Part shown: positions 7,176 through 8,051 of the stretch, piece after piece
Position numbering within the stretch: position 1 is the first letter of the stretch
Layout: each line of letters starts with the position of its first letter
Assembly (NCBI GenBank): GCA_020216965.1
Contig: JAIWOJ010000074.1
Coordinates: 1 to 8,051 of the forward strand
Direction: 5' to 3'
DNA length: 8,051 nt
From: Prosthecobacter sp.
GTDB taxonomy: Bacteria > Verrucomicrobiota > Verrucomicrobiia > Verrucomicrobiales > Verrucomicrobiaceae
Program-made: the position numbers and the translations under genes
The notes under the pieces: generated by a model
What the model saw: the letters and a program-made list of their open reading frames with translations, nothing else
Database searches by the model: none
What the model was told of the DNA's origin: nothing

Positions 7176-7202
7176 GTATCGAGAGTCGATCAGATTGGAT
7201 AC
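7176..7202. other. Overlapping inverted repeats between convergent genes
   Basis: The 33-bp gap between the convergent pilin and hscB-like genes contains GTATC (7176-7180) facing GATAC (7198-7202). It also contains the tighter ATCGA-GAG-TCGAT (7178-7190), which shares bases with the first repeat, so only one can form at a time. The stems are short and no T-tract follows on either strand, so a Rho-independent terminator is not demonstrated. This may be weak bidirectional termination or chance. Confidence 0.25.
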
Positions 7203-7206
7203 TGTC

Positions 7207-7782
7207 TCACAGCATGAGCAGCATCAGGCGCTGCCTTGCTTGGGAGTGCCATTTTTCTAAATAGGCTAGCCGAGCTTGGCTTGCTTGAAGCTCCTCCCAG
7301 GCTTTTTCTTCACCGGCTAGGATTTGATCGTCCAACAGTGGCAGGGCGTCTTCCAGTTTTTGTCTGGCTGACATTAACTCAGAGGCTAGCTGTTCCAAGC
7401 CTTCCCTGACTTCCAGCACTCTGGGAGCCATCAGCGCCTTGGCGAGACTGCTACTGCTCGCTTGAGTCTTCGCGGCTAACTCGTCAGCTTTTCCCAAGAC
7501 AGAGCTCAAGCGGCTAAACAGGTCCATCATGTCTGCATCCAGTGTCACAGGCCGCCAACTTTTGACGTTATGGAGTTCTAAGAGGTGTTTGAGACGCTGT
7601 GCGGGTGAGCCTAGCACAGCCAATGCCGTATTCAGGGCCGCACTTTGGTCAGCATCTCCCTGGCCGCAGTCAGGGTGAAACTTTTTGGCGGCTTGGAGGT
7701 AAGCGGTTTGCAGACTTGCCTCATCAAGCGCTGCCTTTGGGGGCAATCCTAAGAGCTCGAAATGGTTGTCCGTTTGCGCCAT
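7207..7782 (-). CDS. hscB: HscB-like J-domain co-chaperone for Fe-S cluster assembly
   Basis: This 191-aa protein has an N-terminal J domain beginning NHFELLGLP (6-14), close to the HscB consensus opening. Its HPD motif is intact at 36-38, the residues that stimulate Hsp70 ATPase activity. The stretch AALNTALAVLGSPAQRLKHLLEL (48-70) matches the HscB helix with the SP-x-x-R-x-x-x-L-L pattern. The rest (about 80-191) is helical and charged, consistent with the HscB C-terminal bundle that binds the scaffold IscU. The segment between HPD and the next helix is shorter than in Escherichia coli HscB. HscB delivers IscU to the Hsp70 HscA for cluster transfer. The gene starts 3 bp after the stop of the IscA-like gene, so the two are almost certainly translated from one message. 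HscA and IscU are not in the window. A generic DnaJ-like protein is the alternative, but the context and flanking motif favour HscB. Confidence 0.82.
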   Translation of the reverse strand: MAQTDNHFELLGLPPKAALDEASLQTAYLQAAKKFHPDCGQGDADQSAALNTALAVLGSPAQRLKHLLELHNVKSWRPVTLDADMMDLFSRLSSVLGKADELAAKTQASSSSLAKALMAPRVLEVREGLEQLASELMSARQKLEDALPLLDDQILAGEEKAWEELQASQARLAYLEKWHSQARQRLMLLML

Positions 7783-7785
7783 GAA

Positions 7786-8051
7786 TCAGGCGGAAAAGCT
7801 TTCTCCGCAGGAGCAGGTCACCACCGCATTCGGGTTCTTTACTTTGAAGCCCCCCTGCTGAAGGTCATCACTATAATCGAGTTCTGAGCCCGTGACAAAA
7901 AGTGCGCTTTTGGGATCTATCACGACGCGGACGCCATTGGAGATCACCAGAATATCACGATTTGCCGGCCCATCGACGAGGTCCATCTTGTACTGGAGGC
8001 CCGAGCAGCCACCACCTACCACGGCCACACGCAGGGCTCCGTGCTCAGCTC
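7786..8051 (-). CDS. iscA: A-type Fe-S carrier (IscA/ErpA/SufA family), N-terminus cut off by the right edge
   Basis: On the minus strand the frame is open from the right edge to TGA at 7786-7788, giving 87 complete visible residues. It begins A-E-H-G-A-L-R-V-A-V-V-G-G-G-C-S-G, the family block that carries the first conserved Cys. It ends with CSCGESFSA, which supplies the other two Cys of the C-x(n)-C-x-C ligand set. LFVTGSELDYSDDLQQGGF is the typical central block (D-Y-x-D-x-L-x-x-x-G-F). A-type carriers receive Fe-S clusters from the scaffold and pass them to apoproteins in the cytoplasm. An in-frame GTG at 8028 is not the start because the family's LRV sequence continues upstream of it; roughly 15-30 N-terminal residues are missing. 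IscA, ErpA and SufA cannot be separated on this fragment; the HscB-like neighbour favours an Isc-type role. The family call is secure; the symbol is provisional. Confidence 0.92.
   Translation of the reverse strand, partial: AEHGALRVAVVGGGCSGLQYKMDLVDGPANRDILVISNGVRVVIDPKSALFVTGSELDYSDDLQQGGFKVKNPNAVVTCSCGESFSA

Noticed and set aside
541..7620. Frequent CTAG and GCTAGC words
   Set aside because: CTAG occurs roughly 25 times, about what base composition predicts, so it is merely not depleted as it is in enterobacteria. No regular spacing suggests a regulatory array.
8026..8028. GTG as start of the A-type carrier
   Set aside because: The conserved L-R-V block preceding the first Cys continues upstream of it to the window edge, so the gene is 5'-truncated by the window and this is an internal Val codon.
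1..8051. CRISPR arrays, tRNA/rRNA genes, insertion sequences and attachment sites
   Set aside because: No regularly spaced repeats, cloverleaf-like sequence, transposase motifs or flanking direct repeats were seen on reading either strand.

Overview
The window looks like a chromosomal segment of about 57% GC from a Gram-negative bacterium, most likely of the PVC group and probably a verrucomicrobium. That assignment is inferred from three things: a secreted sulfatase of the kind abundant in those phyla, a type II secretion/type IV pilus (T2SS/T4P) cluster with two GspE/PilB-type ATPases in tandem, and plus-strand genes without Shine-Dalgarno leaders. No rRNA or other phylogenetic marker is present to confirm it.

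Layout. (1) Positions 1-1520, minus strand: an ABC-transporter ATPase of the LolD/MacB/DevA type (1520-741) is followed 27 bp later by an exported sulfatase whose C-terminal half lies beyond the left edge (713-1). (2) Positions 1521-1729: a 209-bp divergent intergenic region with a perfect TTGACA hexamer but no well-spaced -10 partner. (3) Positions 1730-7173, plus strand: four genes in a row. They are two full-length GspE/PilB-like motor ATPases (551 and 552 aa), a GspF/PilC-like inner-membrane platform protein (427 aa) and a GspG-like pseudopilin (219 aa). (4) Positions 7207-8051, minus strand and convergent with the pilin gene: an A-type Fe-S carrier (IscA/ErpA family, N-terminus beyond the right edge), then 3 bp later an HscB-like J-domain co-chaperone.

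How the genes work together. The plus-strand genes form a compact pilus or pseudopilus cassette: cytoplasmic ATPases drive the GspF/PilC platform, which assembles the GspG-like pseudopilin in the periplasm. Secretin, prepilin peptidase, the GspL/M or PilM/N/O components and any PilT retraction ATPase are absent from the window and must lie elsewhere if the machine works. The Fe-S pair belongs to cluster assembly and transfer; its usual Hsp70 partner HscA is not downstream. The ABC ATPase has no permease in the window.

The best leads are the tandem ATPases with unequal active sites (the first has A-P-N where the second keeps the canonical D-P-D before the Walker B strand), the apparently degenerate N-terminal MshEN-like domains of both, and the C-rich, SD-less leaders across the cassette. 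I see no clearly unprecedented system. This is mostly recognisable machinery in an uncommon arrangement.
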